A DNA stretch of 10,307 nucleotides from positions 1 to 10,307 of the forward strand of contig CAMWIS010000048.1 in the NCBI GenBank assembly GCA_947174375.1, read 5' to 3'. The notes under the pieces are model-generated. The model did no database searches, was not told the DNA's origin, and worked only from the letters and a program-made list of their open reading frames with translations. Positions within the stretch are counted from its first letter, which is position 1, and each line of letters opens with the position of its first letter. Shown here piece by piece: positions 7,680 to 10,307 of the stretch. Source of the DNA: an uncultured Bacteroidales bacterium (GTDB taxonomy: Bacteria > Bacteroidota > Bacteroidia > Bacteroidales > P3). Both the position numbers and the translations under genes were made by a program.

Positions 7680-9227
7680 TTACTTAATCGTTAAAATCAT
7701 ATCGCCCAGCGACCGGTTACCGTCCGGCATCTGCGCCACAATATCCTGAATAAATACCTTGTCGCCGCGTTTGCAACGCTTGATATTCTGGATCATATCA
7801 TCCGTAAAGCGGTTGCTGCTCGAACGCATGACGTTCGTCAGTTCCTGCCCCTTGGAAATCTGCAAGCTGAAAGAACCGATCTTGATCGAGAGCTGGAATT
7901 CAAAGTCCTTCATGCTCACGAGCAGACCGCCGGCGTTGGCCAGCGTGTTCTTGTCGATGTTTCTCGCGCCTTCATCCTGGCCGTTGATACGGGCCACGGG
8001 GTCGGGCACACGTTTAACACGGTAGGTTTGGCTACCCATCAGTTGCTCCTTGCCGTTCTCCACGGCATAAACGCTGATGACGGCCTGTACGCCGGGTTGG
8101 GTTACGCGGGCCGTGTATTTGCCGGCCTTCTCCTTTTTCAGCGTCCCGTTCGTCATCGTCACGCGCGTATTGGCGTCGGCCACACCGGCGGCGAGGGCCG
8201 AAATCGGGTTATCCACCCCTACATACAACACGTTCATGGCGTCGGCCGATACCGTGGCCGTCGGTTCGGCGACGATATACGACATCGAGAACGGATATTC
8301 CTTGATACCATAGGCGGCCGGTACGGCAATCGTACCGTTGAGCTTCTGCTCGCCCAGCGTCGTGGCGGCCCGTTTGTACTTGACGATACCGTTTTCACCC
8401 TTGTAGGTCGTACCGCCGATCGTGGCCGACAGTTCCGATTTGGAGTCGAAGGCCGCTACGAAAATCTCGGCTTCGAACTGTTGGCCCGTAAAGACGTAAT
8501 TGGATTTGGCGATGACACGCGCTTCAATCTGGTCAAATTTGAAGTCGTTGTCACTGATACCGGAGTAAAGTTGCGATACCACGTTGTACGTACCGTTCAA
8601 CACTTCCGAATAGAACCGGTTGAGCATGGCCAAGTCCGCCACCACAATCATGTGGTAGAAGTGTTCCACTTCCCAACTTACGGCGTATTCCTTATCGGTA
8701 CGCAAGGCGCTCAAAGGCACTTTCGTAGAGTCTTCGCCCAAAATCTCGTGCATATCGTTGCGGAAAGCCGTCAGTTTCTCTTTCAGAACGTGCGCCTCAC
8801 CGGCCGAACCGTCTTCGCTTTCCCCGATGAAATAGTGCGTCGGGTCATCGAAGTTGTCCTGACGTTGGATGTCGTGGGCGGTCAAGCCAACGGCCTCTTC
8901 CGCCGGGATGTGCTCGCAGACGGCGATCAGCTCCGTCTTGACCCTATCCAAGTAGTTGAGCAAATCTTCGCTTTTCTCCTTGACGATTTGCGTCTTGTCC
9001 CACGCTTCCTGGGTCTTGGCCTTGTTGAGCGCATAGGCTTGGTCCATCATGTCGTAAGCGGCGGACACCTGCTGGTTGATGCTGGTAATCGTCTCCTCCA
9101 TCGCACTGTTGACGACGAGGAACGATTTGAGTACGTCCGTCGAAACGTTCAGGGCCAACAACGCCGTGTAGACCAAGTACATCATCCCGATCATCTTCTG
9201 ACGCGGGGTTTCATTCTGTCCACTCAT
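7680..9227 (-). CDS. gldM: GldM/PorM, type IX secretion motor shaft protein, 515 aa
   Basis: Inner-membrane protein that pairs with GldL as the proton-motive-force-driven T9SS motor. Its large periplasmic part reaches toward the GldK/GldN ring. A short cytoplasmic N-terminus (TPRQKM, with R9) leads into one membrane helix (about 13-31, including Y17). A mostly helical first domain runs to about 225 and contains VEHFYHMIVVADLAMLNRFYS (187-207, helical; only the key part is listed). Beta-rich domains follow, beginning near FDQIEARVIAKSNYVFTGQQ (231-250), then AMNVLYVGVDNPIS (330-343), and a C-terminal domain after VKRVPDPVARI (404-414). The length is almost the same as P. gingivalis PorM, and the VGVDNP motif is characteristic of the family. 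The ATG at 9227 lies 13 bases after the gldL TAG. The gene is intact, and gldN follows 19 bases downstream. Confidence 0.97.
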   Translation of the reverse strand: MSGQNETPRQKMIGMMYLVYTALLALNVSTDVLKSFLVVNSAMEETITSINQQVSAAYDMMDQAYALNKAKTQEAWDKTQIVKEKSEDLLNYLDRVKTELIAVCEHIPAEEAVGLTAHDIQRQDNFDDPTHYFIGESEDGSAGEAHVLKEKLTAFRNDMHEILGEDSTKVPLSALRTDKEYAVSWEVEHFYHMIVVADLAMLNRFYSEVLNGTYNVVSQLYSGISDNDFKFDQIEARVIAKSNYVFTGQQFEAEIFVAAFDSKSELSATIGGTTYKGENGIVKYKRAATTLGEQKLNGTIAVPAAYGIKEYPFSMSYIVAEPTATVSADAMNVLYVGVDNPISALAAGVADANTRVTMTNGTLKKEKAGKYTARVTQPGVQAVISVYAVENGKEQLMGSQTYRVKRVPDPVARINGQDEGARNIDKNTLANAGGLLVSMKDFEFQLSIKIGSFSLQISKGQELTNVMRSSSNRFTDDMIQNIKRCKRGDKVFIQDIVAQMPDGNRSLGDMILTIK

Positions 9228-9240
9228 AGTCGCGTGTTCC

Positions 9241-9954
9241 CTATTTGTTGTTCACCGTCATCGACAACGCGCCCAGCATTTTGCCGTACATATCGTTGAG
9301 CGCGGCCACTTTTTGCGATAATTCGTTGATTTCCGTTCTGTATTTTTTCGCGTCGTCCAACGATTCGTTCAGGTTTTCCATGATTTGGTTCATGTTGTCC
9401 TGCAACTTGCGCGTGTCTTCCATCTGCTTGGTCGATACCTGCATCTGGTTGGCATAGAAATCGTTGAGTTTAACCAACTGGTCGGTCATCTTTTGGAGTT
9501 CGCCGGCGTATTGGTCGTTCGCGCTTACCACGTTCGTCACGTTGTTGATGGCCGTGGTCGTCTGCGTCAGTTTGGTAAGGCCTTCACGCAGGTTGTCGAA
9601 AATCTCCGGCGTGATGTTGGCCTGTTCGAACATTTCATCTATTTTGGCCGCGAGCGGATTGGACGCGCCACCGCCGCCACCTCTTTTCGCCGCGCTTTCC
9701 GCTACGGGTTCGGCGCCTTCCTTCAATTCGGGATAAACTTTCGTCCAGTCCAATTCCTTGTGTGGCGGTTCGAACACCGAGAAGAAGAAGATGATGGCTT
9801 CGATACTCATACCAACAATCAGCATCAGGTTGGCGCCGGGGTAGTGGTTAATCTTGAACAAAGCGCCGACAATTACGATGGACGCGCCCCAACCATAGAG
9901 GTACGCCATGAATTTCTTGTACCCTTTGCTTTCGACGATTTTTGCTATTCCCAT
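9241..9954 (-). CDS. gldL: GldL/PorL, type IX secretion motor stator protein, 237 aa
   Basis: Inner-membrane T9SS motor subunit. In studied systems a GldL pentamer surrounds the GldM helices and conducts ions to drive export. Two membrane helices are visible, about residues 15-33 and 41-61, joined by the short loop KINHYPG. Charged residues lie in or beside the helices: K34, H37, E52 and E62. E52 and E62 have the same 10-residue spacing as the functional Glu pair (E49/E59) I recall from Flavobacterium GldL. The FEPPHKELDW segment (61-70) after helix 2 is typical. A glycine linker RGGGGGAS (91-98) leads into a long predicted coiled coil (about 100-230), which would be cytoplasmic. The protein is shorter than PorL of P. 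gingivalis (about 309) and near the Flavobacterium length. The start ATG at 9954 leaves 56 bases after gldK with no clear promoter box; gldM begins 13 bases after its TAG stop. Confidence 0.95.
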   Translation of the reverse strand: MGIAKIVESKGYKKFMAYLYGWGASIVIVGALFKINHYPGANLMLIVGMSIEAIIFFFSVFEPPHKELDWTKVYPELKEGAEPVAESAAKRGGGGGASNPLAAKIDEMFEQANITPEIFDNLREGLTKLTQTTTAINNVTNVVSANDQYAGELQKMTDQLVKLNDFYANQMQVSTKQMEDTRKLQDNMNQIMENLNESLDDAKKYRTEINELSQKVAALNDMYGKMLGALSMTVNNK

Positions 9955-10010
9955 GATTCTACGTTAACAGGTTTTGAGGTGAAAATTGCTTGTTATTCGG
10001 TTTGTAAGGT

Positions 10011-10307
10011 TTAATATACGTTGGAACCCGAGGTGTTGCCTGCGTTTTTGCCGCGGCCCAAGTACGACTGGACGCAACGGAAACCGACATAAGACTTGCA
10101 GGAGTCCTGGTATTCGAAAGCGCGGTACTGGATTTTGGCCAATTCGGCGAAATCCTTGAAAGAACCGCCCTTGATGACCTTGCGTTTCAGACCCACGCCG
10201 TCTTCTTCGCTCGCTTCATAAGTAAACACGGGGTTGAAGTCGTGTACGTTGGCGATGGATTCGTCAAACGCGTCGATGCACCATTCGGAAACGTTGCCCA
10301 TCATGTC
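10011..10307 (-). CDS. gldK: GldK/PorK, type IX secretion ring lipoprotein, C-terminal fragment
   Basis: Only the last 99 codons or so (98 residues plus TAA) are in the window; the N-terminus, including the expected lipoprotein signal, lies beyond the right edge. The frame is open through 10307 (codon GAC before the ATG at 10304), so that ATG is internal and not a start. The fragment is the end of a formylglycine-generating-enzyme-like (sulfatase-modifying factor) domain, shown by DMMGNVSEWC, KVIKGGSF and SYVGFRCVQ. GldK/PorK is the outer-membrane lipoprotein that builds the T9SS ring with GldN. The catalytic Cys positions of true FGE enzymes seem to be Asp and Ala here, which fits a structural rather than enzymatic role. 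The tail after VQSYLG is short and rich in Gly and Asn. A generic FGE-family protein is the alternative, but gldL-gldM-gldN directly downstream makes GldK strongly preferred. Confidence 0.93.
   Translation of the reverse strand, partial: DMMGNVSEWCIDAFDESIANVHDFNPVFTYEASEEDGVGLKRKVIKGGSFKDFAELAKIQYRAFEYQDSCKSYVGFRCVQSYLGRGKNAGNTSGSNVY

Noticed and set aside
8028..9299. 423-codon plus-strand open frame opposite gldM.
   Set aside because: Same codon-register shadow effect. No family resemblance, and gldM fully explains the region.
9661..9690. GC-rich gccaccgccgccacc run as a possible repeat element.
   Set aside because: It simply encodes the Gly-rich linker of GldL between the membrane part and the coiled coil.
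9955..10010. Possible promoter or site in the 56-base gldK-gldL gap.
   Set aside because: No TAnnTTTG box, hairpin with T-tract or repeat was seen on either strand. It looks like a plain intra-operon spacer.

Overview
This window comes from a member of the Bacteroidota, most likely the order Bacteroidales. It carries four core genes of the type IX secretion system (gldK-gldL-gldM-gldN, equivalent to porK-porL-porM-porN). That set is confined to this phylum. It also has a TGS/ThrRS-like-domain nucleoside kinase of the type common in Bacteroidota. Gene starts have AT-rich leaders rather than strong Shine-Dalgarno sequences, and one Bacteroidota-style promoter box (TAnnTTTG) can be seen. The DNA is fairly GC-rich by eye, and the codons TTA, CTA and TCA are nearly absent. 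I cannot name the genus.

All seven genes lie on the minus strand, so transcription runs from the right edge (10307) to the left edge (1). The right part (about 6794-10307) is the T9SS block. It holds the C-terminal end of gldK (cut by the window edge), gldL, gldM and gldN, with gaps of 56, 13 and 19 bases. GldK and GldN are predicted to form the periplasmic ring under the outer membrane. GldL and GldM form the inner-membrane, ion-driven motor that powers export.

The left part (6-6765) is a genome-maintenance and salvage block: recG, uvrA and a nucleoside kinase. Its gaps are only 2 and 5 bases, so it is almost certainly one transcription unit. The 28-base gap between gldN and recG holds a weak hairpin with a T-tract and a TACATTTG box. 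This is the most likely boundary between the two units.

Coding density is close to complete, and no stretch over 60 bases lacks a gene. I saw no RNA genes, insertion sequences, CRISPR arrays or large repeats. I found no strong candidate for a new system. The points worth a second look are at the residue level: lost catalytic residues in GldK and in the kinase's ThrRS-like domain, a low-complexity insert and a degenerate zinc site in UvrA, and the gldN/recG junction.
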